Source: Bilabrum cf. latius (taxonomy: Eukaryota; Bigyra: Bicosoecida; Bigyra; Bicosoecida). Taken from it: 64,000 bases of DNA. The notes under the pieces were generated by a model, which did not search any database, was not told where the DNA came from, and was given only the letters and a program-made list of their open reading frames with translations. Where the stretch lies: NCBI GenBank assembly GCA_965178125.1, contig OZ237744.1:992001-1056000 (forward strand). The letters are read 5' to 3'. The first letter of the stretch is position 1, and each line of letters begins with the position of its first letter. The position numbers and the translations under genes were made by a program. Shown here piece after piece: positions 11,928-21,842 of this stretch.

Positions 11928-13361
11928 TCAGAGTGACGATGATGGCGAGCAGCCCTCCACTGGGAAGATGGTAGAGTCTGTGTGCGACTCCTTCGCGATC
12001 TCCTCCATAAGCTTCACTACTTCGGGGAACTTGGCCGCCACGTCGTTCGTCTCTCCCCGGTCCGCCGTGAGGTTGTACAGCTGAAACGGTTCATCCTTGA
12101 AGAAGCTCACCGCCTTCCACTCACCGTGTCGGATCGCGTGCCCCCACCCCACGCCCTGCCGACCGTCCACCTGCGCCTCCACCTGCGCCTCCGCGCCGTC
12201 GTCGTCCACCACGGGAGGCAGCGGCGTGTCCGAGTGACGAGTGCAGAACTCCCAGTACCGCGGGGGCATCTGCTTCTGCTACACGGGCTTGCCCAGGATC
12301 GTGGGTGCGATCGACATCCCGTCCACGTCGCTCGGGTACGCCGCCGGTCCCAGCCCCGCCAGCTCCGCCACAGTGGGCATAAAGTCCCAGAAAGCGAAGG
12401 GCACGGCGCTGTGGGCCCCCGCGGGCGTGGTGCCGGTCCACCTTGCGATGCCCGGCGACCGCACCCCGCCCTCGTACAGGGACCTCTTGAAGCCGCGGAA
12501 GGGTCCTGCCGAGTCGAAGAAGTGCACGTCGTGCCCGCCCTCGTTGTGCGCCCCGTTGTCACTGAAGAAGAGCACCAGGGTGTTCTCGGCCAGCCCCTCG
12601 CTGTCGATCAGGTCAGCGATTCGCCCCACGTCCCTGTCCAAGAAATTCGCGATCACGCTGGCGTGGTCTCGCTCCACGTCGGGCCAGGAGGAGTTGTCGA
12701 ACTGGCCGTCGGAGGGGACGGGGTTGCCCGACTCGGCGGTGCCCTGCCACCCCCCCGCGTGGGGGTCGGTGTAGCTGAGGTACACGAAGAACGGCGCGGT
12801 CTCCTGGCCCTTGGCAGCGTCGGCCGCCTGTCTCCTCGCCTCCTTTGTCAGGATGTCCACCGTGCGGTTGGTCCACAGATCGTGCGTGAACCTGCACACC
12901 CGCTGGCCCGACGGGGACATGCAGTAGTCCCTCGAGGCGTTCTTGTTCTCCGGGATGTCCAGCTGCTTCAGATACTTCCGGTCTGCGGGCAGCCGCTTTG
13001 TGCCCTGGATCCTCGGGGCCTGCTCCGGGTCGTACATGCTGTCCAGGCCGCCCTCCGTCTCGAAGATGAAAGTGGGGTACATGTTGTGGCAGTTCTTCTG
13101 GTCGAGCTGCCCGTAGTAGTAGTCGAAACCCTTGGCCATGGGGTCCCCCGTGGAGTTCACCCAGCCGAGGCCCCACTTGCCCGTGTGGAAGGTGCGGTAG
13201 CCCGCCTGCTGCGTGAGCATCTCCATGAAGGTGTAGTCCTGGGGCCTCAGCGGGAGGTCGCGGTCGTCCACGTTGTGGTTGCCTCGGATGTAGGCGTGGC
13301 TGCGAGCGACGAGTGTGCAGCGTGCGGGTGTCATCATGGTTGCGAGGCAATGGCAGGAACA

Positions 13362-13397
<36 letters not shown>

Positions 13398-13858
13398 TTA
13401 GCGCAGCAGCAACTCTCGGTAACTCACCCAGTGTGGTAGCCTGTCATGAGCCTGCGAAGCACGACCGATCTTGTGTGGATACATTCTACCTTTCGAGTCC
13501 TCATGCGCGCAAGCAGCCACGAAATCCTAGTAGAAGTAGAAAACTCACGTTCCTCTCGAAGGAGCGCAGACGGCTTCTCCGGCGTAGCTGTCAGTGAAGC
13601 GGATGCCTTCGGATGCTAGTTTGCAGATGTTGCTGGTAGGTATGCGGCCGTTCGGAGAATCAGCCGGCCAGCAGGATGGCTCGCCCACGCCCAAATCATC
13701 TGCCATGATCCAGATACTGCGAAAAGAATCGTTGCAGTGGTCAAGCATCGGGATGCGGGTCAGAGCGCGGTGCAGCTGCGTGACGCGCCACAGTTCAACT
13801 TCCCGTCTCACATGTTTGGGGCGCCGTTCGTTGTCTTCGGGCTAGCAGCAGCAGACAT
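11928..13858 (-). CDS. Type I sulfatase (alkaline-phosphatase fold), 536 aa, 4 exons
   Basis: Hydrolyses sulfate esters; the substrate cannot be read from sequence. Exons 13858-13812, 13716-13549, 13451-13428 and 13299-11928; introns of 95, 97 and 128 bases. Splicing rebuilds IIWIMADDLG (metal-binding Asp22-Asp23) and the formylglycine site CAPSR (Cys66). The 24-base micro-exon encodes LMTGYHTG, which then joins HAYIRGN, exactly the family pattern. GKWGLG, FFSDNGAHNEGG and a C-terminal LYNLTADRGETNDVA complete the fold. TAG 12279-12281 lies after LGKPV and reads Gln; stop TGA. No signal peptide is visible, although most sulfatases enter the secretory pathway; the motif order resembles bacterial-type arylsulfatases. 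The protein needs a formylglycine-generating enzyme, not seen in this window. Confidence 0.93.
13363..13397. repeat. 35-base C homopolymer (poly-G on the coding strand) in sulfatase intron 3
   Basis: An unbroken C run from 13363 to 13397, inside the 128-base intron between the micro-exon and exon 4. It could form a G-quadruplex in the pre-mRNA; its length is also the kind of feature sequencing gets wrong. Confidence 0.95.
13428..13451 (-). other. 24-base micro-exon of the sulfatase gene
   Basis: Flanked on the coding strand by acceptor CTTCGCAG and donor GTGAGT. It adds one base to finish the Thr codon, seven codons, and two bases of a Gly codon. Skipping it deletes the loop directly after the formylglycine motif. 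Confidence 0.88.
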
Positions 13859-13899
13859 GGACGCCAAGGCGCAAGCGCATGCGGCAAGGTGCGCCAGCG

Positions 13900-16671
13900 A
13901 TGACCGCATTGGAGTGCTGTAATGTGCGATCCATGGATACAGCCGCAAGGCCAGCGCTGCAGTGCAGTGCAACTGCTGCAGCACAAGGCAACTTCAAAAG
14001 ATTCGCCATTGCGATGCTTTCGCGGGTACGATTTCCCGGATTTTTGGCAGCATTGGGTTATTGTTATCTGTGGCCGCACGATAGGATTACATGCAGGGAG
14101 AATCATTCCCGTAGGGAGCGCAGGCTCACCCTCGATGAACAAGCAGCATGGATCACCTATCGCCGGCAATGCCGGACACAATACAGCAGGGAAGTGTGCG
14201 ATGTTGCTCCATCTGTTGTTACTATTGAGTGTCGAGGAGCAGGGAGGCACGGTGCGGCCACGGGCTGCGTCGTTGGAAGCGAAGGACTCGTGCTCACAAG
14301 CGCAAGCTGGGTGCAGGAATGTCTGCTTCGCACCAGAGGAAATGGGGAGAGTGACCGTGGGCGCACGAAGAAATTCTGGCTTCGATTCGGGGACGGCCAC
14401 CGCTATGCCACAGAACTAGCCGCGTTCGATCCTGGGGCGGGCCTCGCCCTGCTCCGCGTCGGTACCCGCGAGGACGCCTACCTGACGGACAGCAGCGGTG
14501 AGGGGCTCCGGAGAGATATGATGGGGGATGCAACGGTGAACAACTTAGAGTCATAGCAGGACGCATCGGATGAAGCGATCTAGGCGAGCGCAGAATCTCT
14601 CCGGGCAGCAGTGAGGGTGCTCCGTAGAGACAGGGAGAGGGAGAGGGCGAGGCGCAGCCGTGAAGGCGAGCAGCAGGTCGAGAGCAGCGAGGGGGCAGAC
14701 CGAGGAGGTTGCGAGACTGCGGGCGGCAAACAGCCTCGGGCAGGGCAGGGGCAGGAGAACGACGACATGGGACCAGTGACAGAGAGCGACGTGAAGGAGC
14801 TTGTCCGGATGGCCAGGGCGCACAGGGAGGCCCTAGAAGAGGCGCAGCGGATGCATCGTGACCCGCCAGATGTTCCGCGGGTGCTCGCGCCACTGCTGTT
14901 TCCCGACCAAGAAGCCACCGAACATGGCGATTCATCGAGCCCAGTCTCCGCACGGTCCTTGCTGAGGCGAATACGAGCAGCTTGGGACGGCATCCAGGCT
15001 GGCCTTGTGGTGCCAGCGAAGAAAGCCGCGGGGGAGCTGGCTGCTTCGGCTGACCGTGCTATCGTGCGTACCGTGAGGAAAGTCAGGGGGGCTGAATTCG
15101 ATGACTGGGACGATGACGTGGACAGGGGCGGCGCAATCGAGGCTGGGTCCGGCTCGAGCTCGCCTTCGCGTGTCGTGAATGGCAGGAAGGCCGGCTGGCT
15201 CGAACCGATCCCTCTTGTCCACGGCGACTCTCGCATCACCCAGCAGCTGTCCCGCGTAGGAAAGCCAGATGCCGAGCAGGGTCACAGAAGCGACGGCATG
15301 GCGGGCAGAGGCCGCCCACAGCCGATCGAGGACATGGCCCGTCTCTCTGTGCTGGAGCTGCAAGCGGCCCCGCTGTCGTATCGAGCCGACAACGACAGGG
15401 CGGTGGGCGGCAGCATCCGGGTGGAGCCCGCAGCCGTCGTGGGACCAGAGGTGCTGGCAGCAAGGGCGGCATTGCTTCCAGAGGCAAGGTGTGCTGTGCC
15501 TCCTGCTCGGCTGCAGGTGCAGAGGGGCATCGAAGATGACCCCCTGTCGCGGGCCGTGCAGGCACAGCTAGTCCAGGCTGGCGCAGCAGCCGCGACTAGA
15601 TCTCGGGCAGGGGCAGCATCGTCAGGGCCCGCCCCCGTTGCAGACAACGTCGAGCTGGAGGTGCGTCGGCTGGACCGCGACTGGGACCGGGCCTGTGCGC
15701 ACGTCGCTGACGTCACAGCCGCGGAGCTGCGGCCCGATGCCGTGTTTGGACCAGCCAGGGACGCCGGCACGCGGCCCGTGTACCCTCTCGTGAGCCAGCG
15801 ACCCTCGCTAGACGATGCCAATACAGGACGCAAGTCGAAGTTGATCGCCCAAGCAGACGCGGTCTTGATGCCCTCGGTCTTGACCGAGGAGACTGCGGCG
15901 TGCCTTGAGGCCTCCAACCTCGCCCACGGAACGGAGTCCCAGGCATTGACCCGCGAGCCAAGCGGGTCGCTGGAAGGCACGGCGCGCTCGTCTTCGCTTC
16001 GGGCCGGGGCGAGCGTGGACGCCATCCGGCGGCGGCACCGAGCCCATGGCCGTGCAACTGGTGCCATTACAGCCGACGACTGGCTGCAGCAGGACGACGC
16101 GGAGGACCCGCTGCTTGAGAAGCTGGTGGTGAGCTCGGCGGCGAGGACGGGCCGGCCGGGGGCGAGCCTGCTGTCCAGGGACGGCGAGCTGGTTGGGCTG
16201 GTGACAGCGGGTGCGGGGAGGGCCAGGGTGGCGGTCTCGCTGATGCCGGGGTCGAGGGGTCGTGCGGCGCTGGAGCGAATGCTTGTGCAAGTCCGTAAGT
16301 CTAGTGGAGTGGCAGGCGGGGAGTCGCTGGCTAGTCCCAGGCAGGATTAGGAAGGGGGGGGGCTCGGGGTGATTCAAGCCGGCTGGATGGGGCTGACACA
16401 TGGGGAGGGAGACAAAGAGAGGGAAACAGAGGCGGTTAGGATCCTCCAGCTGGAGAGGCGCGGGGCCGGGCATGGGGCGGGGCTCAGGGCAGGGGACGCC
16501 ATTCTGAGGGCGCAGGGCAGGCCGCTCCGCAGCGTGAGGGCGTTCCGGGCGGCCGAGGCCGCATTTTGCAGCAAAGGCAGCGGAAGCGGGATAATATCCC
16601 TTTCGGTTCGTCGAGCGGTAGGCGATGGTGACGAGGAGACGGTGCTGGTGCGGTGCAGCGGCCGCGTCTGA
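13900..16671 (+). CDS. HtrA/Deg-like pseudoprotease with PDZ domain and a ~540-aa insertion, 923 aa
   Basis: Frame from ATG 13900 to TGA 16669-16671, with TAGs at 14554, 14581 and 16348 read as Gln. Residues ~102-185 match the N-terminal half of a trypsin-like HtrA domain (VAPSVVTIE, GLVLTSASWV, DPGAGLALLRV). Residues ~745-775 match the C-terminal half (GRPGASLLSRDGELVGLV). Residues ~835-913 form a PDZ-like domain (GLRAGDAILRAQGRPL). All three catalytic residues are replaced: His of LTNxHV by Ser, Asp of the DLALL motif by Gly, Ser of GNSGG by Pro. Between the half-domains lie about 540 residues of charged, helical or disordered sequence. A hydrophobic stretch near residues 50-62 may be a signal anchor. 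The start is uncertain because the sulfatase ATG lies only 41 bases away; ATG 13933 or 14014 are alternatives. A binding or regulatory role is inferred. Confidence 0.75.
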
Positions 16672-16720
16672 ATGCGCAAGGTGCTTTGTTGCTGTACAGT
16701 CACGCACACGCTCCCTGTCA

Positions 16721-17268
16721 TTATCTTCTTCCTTCACGTTCGTCCGGATCGACCTACGGCTTCACTCTTAACGGGATTCTCGCGTTCACGGGCAGCTCCC
16801 CCTTCTGCTTGCTCTCGTCAACCTCGCGCACCTGATTCATCATTGCTTCCTACGTTGCCTAAAATCGGCTGTCTTTCGCCGCTGTCTCGTACAACAAATA
16901 ATTACTTAATGTCATCTCTGCTCTACCCATCAATTCCTTAATCTTGTCAGGGTCCGTCTCTATAGCGCCAGCCTTGAACTACTTCCTTGCCAAGTCCCTC
17001 ATGGCGAACGCTTTCGGGCTCTGCGAGCAATGCTACACCCAAGATGTCGGAGAACTATGCAAACAAACACCCGGTGTTAGCACCTCGATCACCTACTTTC
17101 ATCTCACCGTATCTCCGGCAACATGCCGCACCAGCCTCAAGACATCTCGATACAGCTGCAGTGGCAGTCCGAAATCATAGGCATATGTCGTGTAGCGAAC
17201 CGGTACAATATCACAGACATACTGTTAACAATAAATCTCACTTGAATCGGGTTGCGCCCGGTCGACAT
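16721..17268 (-). CDS. LYR-motif (Complex1_LYR) protein, 124 aa, 3 exons
   Basis: LYR proteins act in mitochondria as assembly factors or subunits that contact acyl-carrier protein and Fe-S machinery. Exons 17268-17242 (27 bases), 17155-17108 (48 bases) and 17020-16721, with introns of 86 and 87 bases, all phase 0. Splicing gives MSTGRNPIQ-LYRDVLRLVRHVAG, so the LYR tripeptide is created right at the first junction. SPKAFAMRDLARKQFK and a later LSNYLLYE follow, as in this small helical family. Exon 3 holds four TAGs (Gln), for example RK-Q-FKAG, SRF-Q-AT-Q-EAMM and VKP-Q-VDPD; stop TAA. Because of small exons and TAGs a standard-code finder would miss it. Which LYRM it matches is not clear. 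Confidence 0.85.
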
Positions 17269-17411
17269 GCCAAAATATGCGACTGCAAACGCGAGCCTCC
17301 AACTCGCAGCTCGACTTCCGGGCTAGCGCTCCAGAACGGCAACTGCTGGCTGGGCTCACGATCCCGGCACTTCCAGGCACCCATGGCCGGCCTTGGTCCG
17401 CACATCGCCCC

Positions 17412-20400
17412 TCAAGAAGCCCGCTTGCCATAAACACGCTCATACATCTTCCGCAGGCCCCCTAGGCTCGCAGGATCGATGCCCGCTCCCTCTCCCTCTC
17501 CCTGGCCGTCCCCGGGCAGCGCCTGCAGCAGCGCCGACAGCCGGCTCGTGTCCTCGGACGAATCGGACTCGGAATCAAACACATCCGACCCACCCCCGAC
17601 CCCACATCCAGCCCCTACCCCTACCCCTACCCCTACCCCTACCCCGCTGTCCCGCGCGCTGGACTCCAGCCCCGACCACGCTGAGAGCTCGGCATCGACC
17701 GCTCGGTCCACTGCAGAGGGCAGGGGGCTCTCAGAGCAGTTGAGAGGAAGGGCGAGGGCACGGGTGCCCCGCGCCGTGCGCTAACGAGCCTCGACGGATT
17801 GGCCGTGGCTACTGGCCCTGGTAGGCTTGTGCCTGCCGGCACTCGTCACATGATTGCTGGAGGCTGGCCGTAGTGCCTTGACTGGACCAATTCCAGGGCC
17901 GGCGGGTCTCGCCTCCTCCTGCTGCTTCACGTCGCCATGGTCATCAGCTGCTTGCAGCTGCATTGGAACTGCCTGGCTGCCTCTGGAGGCAGGCACATCT
18001 CGGTGCATGTCCACTATGCTGCGCCGCTGGCCATGCGCGAGAAGAAGGTCTGCCTTGTGAGGCGACGATAGTGCCCGCCTCAGCTCCTTCGCATCCATCC
18101 GAGATTCTGGATCCGTCGAATCAGCTTCAACTGCCGCACTGCCGTTCTCTGCATTCACTCTAATGGTAGCTTTCGGTTGCGGTTGCGGGCAGTCGGCACT
18201 GGTGCCTGCATCTGGGCCGGCATCTTTCCTGTGAGGCTCCCGGCCCTTTCTGTGCGCTCTCGACGACTGCTCCTCCTCCTCAGCACGTGATGCTTCGCGT
18301 CCTGCACCTGCAGAGCCACGAGGCCTCCTTGGCTTCGAGATGCCTACGGGCAGGATCGGTCCCTGGTCGCCTGCAGACGCTCTTCCAGGACCTCTGACCT
18401 GCCCATGCTGCTGCTGATGCTGCTCCACGCTGTGCAGCTCGATCGGCGCCTGGATCGACTCGATGCCCTCGATGCTGCCTCGTCTGATGCCCCTGCCACG
18501 GGCTGGCTCGCGGTCCGAGCTCAATGGCCGTGGCTGAGGCACTGCGCGGGCGACTGGCTGTGCGCTCGTGGCAGCTTGATGCGAGGCGGAAGAGCCGCTT
18601 CCAGCAAGAATAGGCAGATTACAAGCATTCTCCACGCCGAAGGATCGGCTGTAGGATGCCTGTCTGCTACTAGCAACGGGTTCAGCTACACGGGGGGCAG
18701 ATTCACTCGCAGAATCCTGTCCCACTTTCAGTCTGGACGTTGACGTCGACGGTGGCGCATCAGCAGCCTGCTTGGTAGCAAAGGTAGGACTGTCTGACGG
18801 CACAGCTTTCGCAGGCTTCCTGATCTACTCAGTCATATTGTCGTCCTACAGCGGCTACTACAGAGCGGCTTGCTCGGCTCTAGGTAACTATTGGGCCTGG
18901 TTGAGTCGTTCCCACTGCCGGGCCACAGCTGCAGCAGCGAGCGCAGTTGCTTCCGCCGATTCAGCGGACAGATCTCCCAGTGCCTGTGCGGTAGCAGCAT
19001 CAACACCAGCTGCAGTGAATGTCTCCGCTGCATCACCATTCGGGCCTCCGCGATGGGACTTGCCTGCCAAAGCACGCACAAAGGACTGGGCCCTGGCCCT
19101 GCCCTCGGCCGCAGCTGGCCCAGGCGGCATGTCGACCCTGCTGGCCGACTGTGCGCCAACCGGCGAAGGTGCGCCCACCACTCTGTGCGATGCCTACGGT
19201 TGCTATACACCGTCAGTGGCACTGGCTCCAGCACCAGGCTCTCGCTTGCCAACATGGGCCTTTGGTGTCTGAATCCTAGCCACTTCCACCGCATCTCCGG
19301 TGGGAATGCGAGCGTGCGCCTGAACGCAAGCGGCCCCCTCGCTCGTTCCCACGCGGTGCTCCTCTGCAACTGAGGCCCCGTCCGTCTCTGCGATCGCCAT
19401 GCCGCGCACGGATGGGAGCCCCTCGGCGACCGCGTGGGCCCGACTTGCGGCCACTACGGGAGACTGAACCGCCGTCTGTGCTGCCCAGCCCAGGAGCTTC
19501 CTCAGCCGGTTGTTCTCTCCCTCGAGTGCGGCAGCGCGGCTGGCCTCCCGCTCTGCCCTGGCCTCAGCTGCTAGCCGCGCCTTCCGCTGGTTTGTCTACT
19601 TCTCCTCGGCGGAGTGAAGCTACTTGTACAGCTCTTGTCGTGCTTGCTCATGCTTCCGCTCTCGGGCTTCCGCTCTGGCCAGTCGACGGCGTAAGGCTGC
19701 AATTTCTGTCGACCTGTCTTCCAGCTGGCCTTTTGCAGCTGATAGCTCCTCTGCATCCGTTGCGTGCGTTGCCTTAAGGGCCCGGATCCTGACAGCGAGA
19801 CGTTCCCTTGCTTTCTTTTCGGCTCGCAGGGCCAGCTCTGCCTGCTCGTGGCTGCGCCTAGCCACCTCTATGCTCTTCCGCAGCTTCCGAGTGTGCTTCT
19901 GGTGGCGGCTCTGCTGAGAACGAGCCCGAGTTGCCATCTCGTACAAGGCGTCTTGTCGCATACCCTCCAAGGCGGCCGCGACTGGGACAGCGGTAGATTC
20001 ATCAAGGCTGGCGCGCGCTACGCCGGTGTTTGCAGTGGTGATACGGCGAAGGCGGCGCGCCCTCCCCACTGAGGAAGCCAAGGACGAGCGCACGGAGGAC
20101 GCACGCGAGGCGACACTCCTACTGCTACTGGCTGCAGACCTCGATCGAGCCAAGCGCCGGGGGCTCTATGACGTGCTGACGCGATTCCAAGCTGGTAGTT
20201 GGCGGGACAGCCTTGCGTGCCTGGGTCTAGACCCTGTGGATCGTCCTCTGGGACGGCCTTGTTTAGGCTTTGGCGCCGACCGTGGGTGCGTTCCTGCCGC
20301 AGGGACCCGCTCTTTGCTGCTGCTGCTGCTGCTGCTGTTGTTGTCCTTGGGAGGCGCTACCCCGTGACCCGGCGGGGCGGATGACGCTCTAATGCGAGCC

Positions 20401-21648
20401 CTCGCACCCTTGCGTGTGCCTAACTTGGCTCGACGCTATCTTGGTCTCGTTCTTGTTGACTTGCCGGCCCTCCGCACCGAGTGAGGCGCTGATCGTCTCG
20501 AGCTGTTGCTCCTGCTCCTCCTGCCATTGCAATTGCTCCTGCTAGAGGCTCCACCGGCCCGCCAGCCACGCCCAGCAGAGGCCGATGCAGCCCGCCTCCG
20601 CCTCCATGTCCCACCTGGCGCGACCGCGTCTGGAGTGGAAGCTGAGGCTGCACCCGCGGATCTAGATACAGCAGCTGCCCGCATGGCGCCCAGGTGTCGC
20701 AAGATCGCCCTATCTCGCCGCTGCTGCACCCTAGCAGCTAAAATTAATCTATGAGGAGGCACGCTTGCCTTTGATCTGGCAGGGACGCGGGGCGGCAGTG
20801 GCAAGCGACACCGCTTCGGGCCACGAGAGCCTGCTTGATCGTCAGGAGGCTTGATCGGTACGGAGGCGCTTGCGGCATGGGGCTCCTGTATGCCATTCGT
20901 ATGCTCAATGCAATTTTGCTACCCGAATCCTGCTGAAGTTGCATCTTCCGACTGGGCTGGTACATCGGTTGGAGGTGCAGGCTGGGGCTGAGGCTTGTCT
21001 TGGTCAGCGTGGAGACTATCGGTGCCTCGCCGCGGCTCGATGGATAACTTGTAGCGCTCCTATACCTCTACCTCAGCAGCCGACGCGTCATTCGACTATG
21101 CTAGCCCGTGTTTACTTGCGCACTCTGCGTCTGGTTGTGGCGGTCCGGTTGGTCTGGTTGCCAGACCGTCCGCTCCAACAGACGCGCCACTTCGGCAAGG
21201 CTGGCTCTCACCTGCAGCCTATGATGTAACTTCACGGATATATCCAAGGCTGGCTGAAGTGGATGGAGCGCTCGATGTGCCTTGTGTCGGCAAGGTAGCA
21301 GGGTGATTCGATTCGGTTCCGCCAGCAGGCGTTGCAGGTGCAGCCCGACCCTTCTGCTCATCAGGGTCCACAATATCAAGAGTTGATCGAAGGGCAGCCT
21401 CGGTTTCAGCGACGCGCTGCATTAGTCTGCGACGAAAAATGCATGTCTTTGAACATCTTGGATTCCAGAATCGAAACTGCTTCCTTCGGCATACACGCTC
21501 CTACTTACAATGAGTGCTGCTAGAACTGTACAGAAGATGATGTATCATATGGATACAGCAGGTCTTCCATGTCAGCTGAAAGACTGCTTCCAAATAACTC
21601 CGGCAAACGGCCACCAACGAACGTTCCGGTTCCGAGTCGATGGTCCAT
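17412..21648 (-). CDS. Large Ser/Arg/Ala-rich protein with central coiled coil, 1,355 aa, 3 exons
   Basis: Exons 21648-21509, 21426-21212 and 21124-17412; introns of 82 bases (GTAAGT donor) and 87 bases (GTGAGA donor). The third exon stays in one frame for 3,713 bases only if its TAGs are sense. The gene carries about 17 TAGs, including TAG-TAG in tandem within the stretch ALQQPLQDDN. Residues ~420-680 form a basic coiled coil (KLRKSIEVARRSHEQAELAL, then LEGENNRLRKLLGW, zipper-like). The rest is low-complexity, with Ser/Arg patches, a seven-Ser run encoded by AGC repeats near 20314-20340, and an acidic Ser tail (FDSESDSSEDTS). No catalytic domain recognised. ATG 21648 is chosen in exon 1; the frame is open further upstream. 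A nuclear or cytoskeletal scaffold would fit; function unknown. Confidence 0.7.
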
Positions 21649-21842
21649 TGTTCGACGAATCGACGACGATGGAGCTCGGGCCCCGGGGTTGGTCGGATCA
21701 ACTTCAAGTTGATCGGGTTCTTCGTTTGAAGATCCCCAAATTCTGGTAGTGTGGCTAAACCCTGGCGCGGCGTCAATCTCTATGGCACCATTTCGTTGTA
21801 AGCTGTACAATGCACACTGGAGACTGGCAAGGTGATTGTGCC

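Noticed and set aside
13308-13362. Sulfatase exon continuing as CTLVARSHAYIRGN
   Set aside because: No AG acceptor precedes it; the micro-exon at 13428-13451 plus acceptor at 13300 restores the family motif with canonical sites.
11982-13439. 485-aa plus-strand open frame opposite the sulfatase
   Set aside because: Shadow of GC-rich coding DNA; no motif, and it crosses the sulfatase introns and the poly-C run.
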